Part shown: in pieces, positions 8,271 through 15,400 of the stretch
Layout: every line of letters starts with the position of its first letter
How positions within the stretch are numbered: position 1 is the first letter of the stretch
Assembly (NCBI GenBank): GCA_002347705.1
Contig: DDWY01000097.1
Location: 1-23,045 of the forward strand
DNA: 23,045 nucleotides
Direction: 5' to 3'
Source of the DNA: Anaerolineaceae bacterium UBA2274
Lineage (GTDB): Bacteria > Chloroflexota > Anaerolineae > Anaerolineales > Anaerolineaceae
The notes under the pieces: generated by a model
What the model was told of the DNA's origin: nothing
The model's input: the letters and a program-made list of their open reading frames with translations, nothing else
Database searches by the model: none
Program-made: the position numbers and the translations under genes

Positions 8271-8285
8271 TGCCTGCGAGGTTTC

Positions 8286-8915
8286 ATGGATTCGAATACC
8301 GATCAAAGTTCAATCAGCCTGGTAATCCAGGCTGGAGGAAAATCAAGCCGTATGGGGGAAAACAAAATGCTCATGCACTTTTTGGGGGTTCCTCTGATCC
8401 AAAGAGTGTATGGGCGGACCAAAAGCATCGCCCGGGAAGTTCTGATCGTGAGCAATGAGCCTGAAGAGCTGGCTTTTATGGATGTCAGATTAGTGAGCGA
8501 CAGCATCAAGGGCAAAGGGGCAATTGGGGGCTTGTATACCGCCATGCACAGAGCCAGCAGCGCGTATGTGGCGGTGATAGCCTGTGATTTACCCTTCGCG
8601 AGTGCCGCGATTCTAAGTGAGGGTGCCAGACGGCTGGAACAAACGGGTGCGGATGTGGCAATCCCGAGGCTGAATGGCGATTTTTATGAACCACTGCACG
8701 CTGTCTATCGGCGGGAGACGTGCAAGAATGCCATCCTTCAGGCAATCCAGGCAGACCAACGGCGTTTGATCTCGTGGTTTCCTTCAGTTCGCGTGATTGA
8801 AATGGATGACGTCTTATGCAAACAACTGGATCCCTCAGGACTGGCTTTTTTCAATATCAACAATAAGGAAGATTTTTCGCTGGCTGAGCAAATTGAGCTT
8901 GGGAAGGCAAATTAA
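8286..8915 (+). CDS. mobA: molybdenum cofactor guanylyltransferase MobA
   Basis: A 209-residue nucleotidyltransferase that joins GMP from GTP to molybdopterin, giving the MGD cofactor used by DMSO-reductase-family enzymes such as formate dehydrogenase. The N-terminal signature is QAGGKSSRMGENK (residues 15-27), and IACDLPFA supplies the Mg-binding Asp. The frame is open further upstream, but the ATG at 8286 (MDSNTDQ) has a GAGG just before it and a TATAAT at 8265-8270. It is divergent from hypA and convergent with the formate dehydrogenase gene, which presumably uses its product. Assignment to MobA over other NTP-transferases is well supported by the signature and the neighbour. Confidence 0.88.
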   Translation: MDSNTDQSSISLVIQAGGKSSRMGENKMLMHFLGVPLIQRVYGRTKSIAREVLIVSNEPEELAFMDVRLVSDSIKGKGAIGGLYTAMHRASSAYVAVIACDLPFASAAILSEGARRLEQTGADVAIPRLNGDFYEPLHAVYRRETCKNAILQAIQADQRRLISWFPSVRVIEMDDVLCKQLDPSGLAFFNINNKEDFSLAEQIELGKAN

Positions 8916-8919
8916 AAAA

Positions 8920-8946
8920 CAACCCCGCTGGTCATCAGCGGGGTTG
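8920..8946 (-). terminator. intrinsic terminator of fdhA (shared with mobA)
   Basis: An 11-bp perfect stem, CAACCCCGCTG with CAGCGGGGTTG, around a 5-base loop. On the minus strand it is followed by GTTTTTTAAT, a proper U-tract, so it ends the formate dehydrogenase transcript 16 bp after its stop. It lies 5 bp after the mobA stop and may also slow transcription from that side, although no T-run follows there. Confidence 0.85.
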
Positions 8947-8961
8947 CTGCAAAACCAACAA

Positions 8962-11724
8962 TTAGTTTACTGCTTCAATCCTGACAGCGGTAACTTTGTA
9001 CTCCGGAATTTTTGCGATTGGATCCAAAGCCGCTTTGGTAAGGGTGTTTACATTTGCTTCAGGGAAGTGGAAGGTTCCGTAGATCAAACCTTCAGGTACA
9101 CGATCTGTCACCCAGGCTCTGGCAGTGATGGTGCCGCGGCGTGAGGTCACCTTGACGTGATTGACTTCCTCGTTCAACCCAAGCTGAGCGGCATCTTCGT
9201 AGGAAACTTCAATCAGGGACTCCCCATAGATTTCCATCAATTCCTTAACCCGGCGGGTTTGCTCGCCGCTGTGCCAGTGGTAAATGACGCGCCCGGTGGT
9301 CATCATGACCGGGTATTCCTCATCCGGTAACTCGGAGGGATCCAGGTGAATGGCAGGTAAGAAAGTGGCTTTCCCCCGGGTAAACTTACCGATATGCAGA
9401 ATCGGCGTGCCGGGGTGGGTTGAATTGGGGCAAGGCCAGCAAAGGGTTTCGCCTGCATTAAGACGGGCATGCGAGATGCCACCATAACTTGGGGTCAGGG
9501 CGGCAATTTCAGCCATAACCTCACCCGAATCAGCATAATTCCAGCCAGCATAAGGAGCAGCATCGATCTGGCGTCCGCCTTGAGCAATGACGCGATTTGC
9601 GAGATCGGCTGTAACTGCCCAGTCTGGTCTGGATTCACCGCGGGGGGTGATGGCCTGGCGTACCATTTGCACACGTCTTTCGGTGCTTGTAAAGGTGCCA
9701 GTTTTCTCAGCAAAGGTGACCCCAGGCAGGAGGACATCGGCATATTTTGAAGTTTCAGTTGGGAATATCTCTTGTAGAGCAAGGAAATCCAATTCTTCAA
9801 GGCAGTGCCGGATGTGGTTTGTGTCAGGGTCTGTCATCATCGGGTTTTCACCAAGGATGTAGAGCGCCTTGGTGGTACCTTCAAGTACACCCGGGATGAT
9901 CTCAGTGACCGTCTTCCCGACTTTATTCGAAAGCGTTGTTCCCCAGGCTGCTTCAAATTTTTGCTGGGAAGCTTCAGCTGTGACAGCTTGATAGCCAGGG
10001 TAGACGTTGACGAGGCAGCCCATGTCGCAGGCTCCCTGAACGTTGTTTTGTCCGCGCAACGGGTTTACGCCTGCACCAGGTTTGCCAAAGTTGCCAAGCA
10101 TCAATTGTAAGTCTGCAAGCGAAAATACATTATGGACACCAACAGTGTGTTGGGTGATACCCATCGCCCAAAACACAGCCATAGGAGCGTTGTGGACAAT
10201 GATCTCAACCGCTTCATAGAGCTGATCGACAGGAATGCCTGTGATCTTCGAAACCTTCTCTGGCGGATACTGCTTGACGTTTTCGACCAGTGCATCATAG
10301 TTCTCAGTGCGTTCTTCAATGAACTGTTTGTCTTCGTAGCCTTTTTCAAGAATGATGTACATCAATCCGTTGACCAGGGCAATATCAGTGCCTGGTTTTT
10401 GCTGAAGGTGCAAGGTGGCAAATTCGCACAGCTCAATTTTTCGGGGATCGGCAACAACCAGTTTCACACCCCGGTTCAAAACCGACTGGCGCATTTTTGC
10501 GCCAAAAACAGGATGCTGCTCGGTTGTGTTCGAACCAATTACAAAGATTGAGTTTGCCGCATCGTAAACATCCTGCATGGAGTTGGTCATTGCGCCAGAA
10601 CCAAGGGTTGTTGCCAAGCCAGCTACCGTGCTGGCGTGGCAGAGACGCGCACAGTGGTCCACATTGTTGGTGCCGATCACCTGGCGGGCAAACTTGTTCA
10701 TCAGGTAGTTTTCTTCGTTGGTGCATTTCGCGGAAGACAACACTCCAATACTGTCCGGACCATAGGTGTCGCGTGTATCGGCAAGTTTCTTAGCCACAAG
10801 GTCAAGCGCTGTATCCCAATCGGTCTCAACCCAATTACCTCGATCGGATTTTGAGGGTCGCTGGGTACCGTTCAGGAGGTATTCCCTCACCAAAGGTTTA
10901 GTAAGACGATCTTCATGATGGATGTATGAGAAGCCAAAGCGTCCTTTGACACATAGGTGCATTCCGTTAGCGGGCGCAAGCGGGTTGGAGGTAACTTTCA
11001 CAACTCTGTCATCAATGACATTAAGGTCAAATTGACAGCCAACACCACAATAGGCGCAGGTTGTTGTAACTTTCTTTTCGGCAGGCTGAACGCTGATGGT
11101 AGGTTTCAGTGACAGCGCTCCGGTGGGGCAGTAGGCAACGCAAGCTCCACAGGATTCACAGCGGGCGTCGATCATATCTTCTTCCATGCCAGGAGAAACG
11201 TGGGCTTCAAAGCCTCGTTCAGAAACACCCCAGACAAATCTACCCTGAATTTCGGAGCAGGCTCTGACACAACGGGTGCACAAAATGCATTTATTCAGGT
11301 CGACAAAAATGAAGGGATTCGGATCGGAATCAACCTCATAGCGCGGCTTGGAGGACATGTATTTATGGGGATCAAGACCGTAGAAGCGAGCCCATTTGTA
11401 GAGGTCGTTATCAGTGTCATCAGGCTTGTAACCCTGGTCATGATACACACTCAATAAAAGTTTAAGCACAGAGCGCCTTGAGGATGCCAAAACCTCGTTT
11501 TCTGTTTCAACTTCCATGCCTTCTGACACTGGTGTGGTACATGCCGTTGTCAGCCCTTTAGCGCCTTTGACATTAACCAGGCACATGCGGCAGGCACCCG
11601 TTGGAGAGAGATCCTTGTGGTAACAGAGCGTTGGAATGGTTACGCCGGCATTTTCAGCGGCTTTGAGGATTGTCCAGTTAGATTCCGATTGAACTTCAAT
11701 TCCGTTGATGGTTAGTTTAGTCAT
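8962..11724 (-). CDS. fdhA: formate dehydrogenase catalytic subunit with NuoG-like N-terminus (Cys type)
   Basis: A 920-residue cytoplasmic molybdopterin (Mo or W) enzyme oxidising formate to CO2, or the reverse. Domains in order: an N-terminal [2Fe-2S] domain (Cys34, 45, 48, 62); two [4Fe-4S] clusters (C146-C149-C152-C156 and C189-C192-C195-C199); the [4Fe-4S] site of the catalytic domain (CAYCGVGC, 223-230, plus Cys258); and the molybdopterin domains. The metal ligand is Cys362 in DHCARLCH, encoded by TGC, so this is the cysteine form rather than the selenocysteine form. The His-Cys3 cluster usual between the [2Fe-2S] and ferredoxin domains in NuoG-like proteins is missing: around H95 no cysteines follow. 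The ATG at 11724 has a good AGGAAGG. The NuoE/NuoF genes upstream are likely partners for NAD-linked activity. Confidence 0.92.
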   Translation of the reverse strand: MTKLTINGIEVQSESNWTILKAAENAGVTIPTLCYHKDLSPTGACRMCLVNVKGAKGLTTACTTPVSEGMEVETENEVLASSRRSVLKLLLSVYHDQGYKPDDTDNDLYKWARFYGLDPHKYMSSKPRYEVDSDPNPFIFVDLNKCILCTRCVRACSEIQGRFVWGVSERGFEAHVSPGMEEDMIDARCESCGACVAYCPTGALSLKPTISVQPAEKKVTTTCAYCGVGCQFDLNVIDDRVVKVTSNPLAPANGMHLCVKGRFGFSYIHHEDRLTKPLVREYLLNGTQRPSKSDRGNWVETDWDTALDLVAKKLADTRDTYGPDSIGVLSSAKCTNEENYLMNKFARQVIGTNNVDHCARLCHASTVAGLATTLGSGAMTNSMQDVYDAANSIFVIGSNTTEQHPVFGAKMRQSVLNRGVKLVVADPRKIELCEFATLHLQQKPGTDIALVNGLMYIILEKGYEDKQFIEERTENYDALVENVKQYPPEKVSKITGIPVDQLYEAVEIIVHNAPMAVFWAMGITQHTVGVHNVFSLADLQLMLGNFGKPGAGVNPLRGQNNVQGACDMGCLVNVYPGYQAVTAEASQQKFEAAWGTTLSNKVGKTVTEIIPGVLEGTTKALYILGENPMMTDPDTNHIRHCLEELDFLALQEIFPTETSKYADVLLPGVTFAEKTGTFTSTERRVQMVRQAITPRGESRPDWAVTADLANRVIAQGGRQIDAAPYAGWNYADSGEVMAEIAALTPSYGGISHARLNAGETLCWPCPNSTHPGTPILHIGKFTRGKATFLPAIHLDPSELPDEEYPVMMTTGRVIYHWHSGEQTRRVKELMEIYGESLIEVSYEDAAQLGLNEEVNHVKVTSRRGTITARAWVTDRVPEGLIYGTFHFPEANVNTLTKAALDPIAKIPEYKVTAVRIEAVN

Positions 11725-12084
11725 TTGCCTTCCTCATAATTGATTAATTTAAATTGCTTTTCACAGTTAAGGTAGCCAAGTCTGATTGTTTCTTAAAATC
11801 GGCGACGACACCAATTTGAACAGCTGCCCAATTTTACCCTTTGCAATAATTTCGATTTATCTGAAATGTTCATGATCTCATGTTACGGCCTTAATGTTTA
11901 TAAAAAACTACTCTCATAGAAACTGTCAACAATACCAACTCAAAATTATACAACAACCGATCAAATTTTGTACATCCAACCAGACAAATTGAGAAAAATT
12001 TCACTTAAAGTACCTCTTCTCATGCTATAATACTCGGGCTGTAATTTTAGAATCTCATAACATTTCTAAAGGAGAAATCTTATC
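11725..12084. other. AT-rich divergent spacer between fdhA and the membrane protein gene
   Basis: 360 bp with no gene. The stretch from about 11880 to 12060 is notably AT-rich. On the minus strand there are two weak promoter candidates for fdhA: TATAAT at 11945-11950 without a good -35, and TTGACA at 11924-11929 with TATAAA 21 bp further on (11897-11902), a spacing that is too long. Either would give a leader of about 160-210 bases. That leader contains a small hairpin (7-bp arms, one G-U pair, 11796-11817). I recognise no known riboswitch. Confidence 0.5.
12026..12031 (+). promoter_or_regulatory. putative -10 box of the membrane protein gene
   Basis: TATAAT about 54 bp before the ATG at 12085. 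The -35 region is poor (ACTTAA at the 17-bp position). AAAGGAG lies at about 12067-12074 as ribosome binding site. Confidence 0.4.
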
Positions 12085-13065
12085 ATGCAAAAATATCAAC
12101 GCTGGATACCTTTCACAGGTTTTATCATCCTATCTGTCACTGTCATCGTCTTACTTGGCGCGACAGTTGTCACAGGACTGCGGACTCAATGGATTGCTGG
12201 AATAATCTCATTGATCGTCCTGGCAGGCGCACTTATCACAATTTTTTCCGAAGGAAAACGCATTTTAGCTGACAAGATGTTTAACGACGAACTTCCATTA
12301 ATCAAACATGTTTATGAATTTTTGGGTGTCGCTGTCGGAGGTATTCTCACCTGTATACTTTGCCGGGACTTCAAATTGGGCGCAGTGGTTGGAGCCAGCC
12401 TGGTCGGCATTAGTGCATATTTAGTTGTGCCAAAATATGCTGTACCTGTTTATTGCGGCGCCTTTGTTGGAATGACATCCAACGCACTTTTGTTTACTCA
12501 CTCCGAAGTCGCAATCGCGAGTGTGATTGCTGGTATTATCTTTGTTCTCAGCAGTTATGTCTTTGGTGGTTTTGGAGGAAAATTAGGAACAATTGCTTTT
12601 ATCAGCACGATCATAACAAGTCTCATTCTTGGTAGAGAGTTCATTGTTGCACCGATTTTTGAAACTAATACAATTTTGCTGATAATTCTTGTTGCCCTGA
12701 TAGCCACACCGCTTACCTACTATTTCAATGTCATCAGGGGACACGGCCCTGTCCTCGCATCTGGTTTTGTGGGTTTGCTTGGCGGTCTGATCCTGCCAAT
12801 TATTCCAGAGATCGGTGGAACTTTAGCAGTAGTTGCTATTTGTGCCAGCTTTGCGGGTATGTCGAGCAAGGCACGATGTCCTCATATTTGGATGTTGGTT
12901 GTTACGGGTTTATTCATTGGTATCATATATGTATACAGCTCACCCATATTTGGAGGCGCCGGCGGCAAATTAGGTACCATCGCTTTTGGATCAATCCTGG
13001 CAGTTTATGGCTTCTTATCTCTTTTTGGAAAAAAATCCGAAAAGGAACCACTCAAAGCAAAATAG
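12085..13065 (+). CDS. unrecognised multi-pass membrane protein with internal duplication
   Basis: A 326-residue, very hydrophobic protein with roughly nine to ten membrane segments; I do not recognise the family. It starts with MQKYQRWIPF and ends in a lysine-rich cytoplasmic-looking tail. The sequence FGGFGGKLGTIAF (160-172) recurs as FGGAGGKLGTIAF (289-301). The region before each copy also matches (GAFVGMTSNAL against CASFAGMSSKAR), so the protein is built from two related halves offset by about 129 residues, as in many transporters and channels. It is the only plus-strand gene between two minus-strand redox operons, with its own TATAAT and AAAGGAG and a hairpin downstream. A transport role is inference from the architecture. 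Confidence 0.8.
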   Translation: MQKYQRWIPFTGFIILSVTVIVLLGATVVTGLRTQWIAGIISLIVLAGALITIFSEGKRILADKMFNDELPLIKHVYEFLGVAVGGILTCILCRDFKLGAVVGASLVGISAYLVVPKYAVPVYCGAFVGMTSNALLFTHSEVAIASVIAGIIFVLSSYVFGGFGGKLGTIAFISTIITSLILGREFIVAPIFETNTILLIILVALIATPLTYYFNVIRGHGPVLASGFVGLLGGLILPIIPEIGGTLAVVAICASFAGMSSKARCPHIWMLVVTGLFIGIIYVYSSPIFGGAGGKLGTIAFGSILAVYGFLSLFGKKSEKEPLKAK

Positions 13066-13140
13066 TTATAATCTGATTGAAAGAAGCTGAGACGGAACCT
13101 GATATCTGGATGTTTTGGATCAACCCTTTTTGATAATAAT

Positions 13141-13176
13141 AATCGGCATTCTTGACACTTAACAAGAATGCCGATT
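13141..13176 (+). terminator. strong hairpin downstream of the membrane protein gene
   Basis: A 14-bp perfect stem (AATCGGCATTCTTG with CAAGAATGCCGATT) around an 8-base loop, 75 bp after the stop at 13065. The plus-strand tail TGTTGT is only a partial T-tract, so this is a probable but not ideal terminator. Confidence 0.55.
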
Positions 13177-13182
13177 TGTTGT

Positions 13183-13232
13183 AAAAAAAATACTACTCAT
13201 AGCCTGTTTGGTTTTGTCATTGGCTATGAGTA
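13183..13232 (-). terminator. intrinsic terminator of the NuoEF operon
   Basis: An 11-bp perfect stem (GGCTATGAGTA at 13222-13232 with TACTCATAGCC at 13194-13204) around a 17-base loop. On the minus strand it is followed by GTAGTA and then eight T residues (plus positions 13183-13190). It lies 32 bp after the stop of the last nuoF gene. Confidence 0.8.
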
Positions 13233-13264
13233 ATATTGTGCTTATTTGATTTTGTTTTCCAGGC

Positions 13265-14887
13265 TTATGACGCGCTCATTGGGCAAACACCGGTGGGGCA
13301 AACCCCAAGACGGATGTGGGCTTCAACTTCCGCACGGAAGTAATTCAACATATCCCGTAAAGGCGTACCCGCGGTTTGACCCAGTCCGCAGTTTGAAAGT
13401 TCGAGCATTTCTTTGTTGAGGGATAAAAGCTCGTCCAAATCTTCGAGAGTTCCTTCACCCTGGCTAATGCCTGTCAGAATGTCAAAGGCGCGTTTGGTAC
13501 CAATGCGGCAGGGTGTGCACTTTCCACAAGATTCCACTCTAAAGAAGTTGAGCAAAACCTTGGCAAGATCTACGATGCAAACCTCATCGTTACAGATGAG
13601 CAAAGCGCCAGATCCAAGCGAAACGCCGGCTCTTTTGTATGATTCAAAGTCCATAGGCGTATCCTGCAAACTCGCAGGGATGATGGAGCCGCTGGAGCCG
13701 CCAGTTTGGGCTAATTTGAAACTGCCAGATTTCATACCCTTGGCATAAATCGAAACGACTTCCCGCAGGGTGATGCCCATTGGAACTTCGATCAAACCCG
13801 TTACATTGACGTTCCCCAGGACTGTGAAGACTTTTGTGCCCGGGCTGGAAGGAGTGCCAAGAGTTCGATACCAATCGGCACCGTTGCGAATGATGGCGGG
13901 GATATTGGCAAGCGTTTCGACATTGTTGACCAGGGTTGGTTTACCCCACAAGCCATTGGTGGTTGGATAAGGAGGTCGCGAACGCGGCTCGCCGCGTTTA
14001 CCCTCAATGGATTCGATCAGGGCTGTTTCTTCACCGCAGATATATGCTCCGGCTCCAACATGGACATGGATTTTGAAACTGAAATCTGAGCCGAAGATGT
14101 TTTCACCAAGCAAACCGTACTCTTCCGCTTGCTTAATTGCAATCTCGACGCGCTCGATTGCCAGTTGATACTCTCCACGGATGTAGATGTAGCCTTCATT
14201 GGCACCAACAGCATAGGCTGCAATGGACATCGCTTCTAAGATGGCGTGGGGGTCTCCCTCAAGTACGACCCGGTCTTTGAAAGTTCCGGGTTCACTCTCA
14301 TCGGCGTTGCAGATCACGAATTTCTTGTCACCATAGGTCTTATTGACAAAGCCCCATTTGATACCTGTCGGGAAGCCAGCACCGCCGCGACCTTGTAATC
14401 CGGAATTTTTGATAATCGAGATGACTTCATCCGGAGTTTTTTCCAGGGCAATGCCAAGCGCTTGATAACCATCGTTGGCAATGTAATCATCAATGCTTTC
14501 AGGATCGATGATACCGACATTCTTCAGGACGACACGGTTTTGCGCAGGTAAGGTGCCTTTACGGGCGGAAAGCCAGGCAACCTTGCCAGATAATTCGTGC
14601 GCAGGAGCACGTTTTTCTTCAACAATGCGTCCTTTGTATAAATGCTCTTCAACAATGTAAGGAACATCCTCCGCTTTGATGGGGCCATAAACGACCGCTT
14701 CAGGATAGATGAGCACCAAAGGGGAGGCATAGCTATAACCAAGATCACTGACCATCGAAAGTGAAACTTCTTCGGTCAATCCATATTCCCGCAATTGTTG
14801 TTGAAAGGCTCCAAATATTTTTTCAGATCCTCGCACATTACTCTCAGGATCATTTGACACTAAGATCATTGATCGTACTGTTTTCAT
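13265..14887 (-). CDS. nuoF: NuoF-like NADH/FMN subunit, second copy (no ferredoxin tail)
   Basis: A 540-residue flavoprotein of the NuoF/HydB/HndC family, which takes electrons from or gives them to NAD through FMN. The NADH/FMN site is GRGGAGFPTG (166-175), with CNADESEPGTFKDR and GAYICGEETALIESIEG. The [4Fe-4S] ligands are Cys454, 457, 460 (ESCGKCTPC) and Cys500. The N-terminal 90 residues align with the thioredoxin-like [2Fe-2S] domain but contain no cysteine, so that cluster is lost. The C-terminus stops after GVCPTGVCPMSAS with no 2x[4Fe-4S] ferredoxin domain, unlike the other copy at 15401. It is the last gene of the operon; AGGAG precedes its ATG. Probable partner: the NuoE at 14897 and possibly FdhA. 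Confidence 0.92.
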   Translation of the reverse strand: MKTVRSMILVSNDPESNVRGSEKIFGAFQQQLREYGLTEEVSLSMVSDLGYSYASPLVLIYPEAVVYGPIKAEDVPYIVEEHLYKGRIVEEKRAPAHELSGKVAWLSARKGTLPAQNRVVLKNVGIIDPESIDDYIANDGYQALGIALEKTPDEVISIIKNSGLQGRGGAGFPTGIKWGFVNKTYGDKKFVICNADESEPGTFKDRVVLEGDPHAILEAMSIAAYAVGANEGYIYIRGEYQLAIERVEIAIKQAEEYGLLGENIFGSDFSFKIHVHVGAGAYICGEETALIESIEGKRGEPRSRPPYPTTNGLWGKPTLVNNVETLANIPAIIRNGADWYRTLGTPSSPGTKVFTVLGNVNVTGLIEVPMGITLREVVSIYAKGMKSGSFKLAQTGGSSGSIIPASLQDTPMDFESYKRAGVSLGSGALLICNDEVCIVDLAKVLLNFFRVESCGKCTPCRIGTKRAFDILTGISQGEGTLEDLDELLSLNKEMLELSNCGLGQTAGTPLRDMLNYFRAEVEAHIRLGVCPTGVCPMSAS

Positions 14888-14896
14888 GGAAATCTC

Positions 14897-15376
14897 CTAT
14901 TCGTAACGGCTTAGAATTTCTTTAACTTGCTCAGGGGTAACATTTCCGTACATGTCAGTATCGATTAATATTACCGGTCCCATACCGCACACGCCCAAAC
15001 AGCTGGTGGTCAGCAGTGTCCATTTGTTATCCGGACTGGTCTGACCAGGCTCAAGGGCAAGTGCCTGCTTGAGGGAGGCAAACACTTCTCTTCCTCCGAC
15101 AACATGGCAGGGTGCGCTTTCGCAAAACTGGACGATATGTCTCCCCCGCGGCTGAGTTGAGAGCATTCTGTAGAAAGTTGCTACTGAATGGATCTCTTTG
15201 GTCGGAAGGTTCATCAACGCTGATAATTCTTCCATTGCCGGTTGGGAAATAAATCCGAACTCGTTGGTGACAGCCTGAAGCACAGGAATCAGGTCAGCAC
15301 GGGTTGCGCCAATGCGGTTGACAATCCTCCGGACACCCAGGATAGTTTCTTCTTCATTTATTGTGACAGGTGGCAT
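14897..15376 (-). CDS. nuoE: NuoE-like [2Fe-2S] subunit, second copy
   Basis: A 159-residue thioredoxin-like [2Fe-2S] protein of the NuoE/HndA/HydC family that relays electrons next to NuoF. All four ligands are visible in CESAPC (C-x4-C) and SCLGVC (C-x3-C), in the usual context VATFYRMLSTQPRGRHIVQFC. The length is normal. GGAGAG lies just before the ATG. It is 9 bp from the downstream nuoF (13265-14887), so these two form a self-contained NuoEF pair, and 24 bp from the ferredoxin-tailed NuoF upstream. Confidence 0.93.
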   Translation of the reverse strand: MPPVTINEEETILGVRRIVNRIGATRADLIPVLQAVTNEFGFISQPAMEELSALMNLPTKEIHSVATFYRMLSTQPRGRHIVQFCESAPCHVVGGREVFASLKQALALEPGQTSPDNKWTLLTTSCLGVCGMGPVILIDTDMYGNVTPEQVKEILSRYE

Positions 15377-15400
15377 GAACTCTCCTATTCAAATATTTCA

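Noticed and set aside
8157..8285. Longer MobA start
   Set aside because: It would run into hypA and through the promoter-like sequences. The GGxSxRMG signature is at the normal distance from the ATG at 8286.
10639..10641. Selenocysteine site in formate dehydrogenase
   Set aside because: The metal-ligand position is a TGC cysteine codon (Cys362), not TGA, and the frame is uninterrupted.
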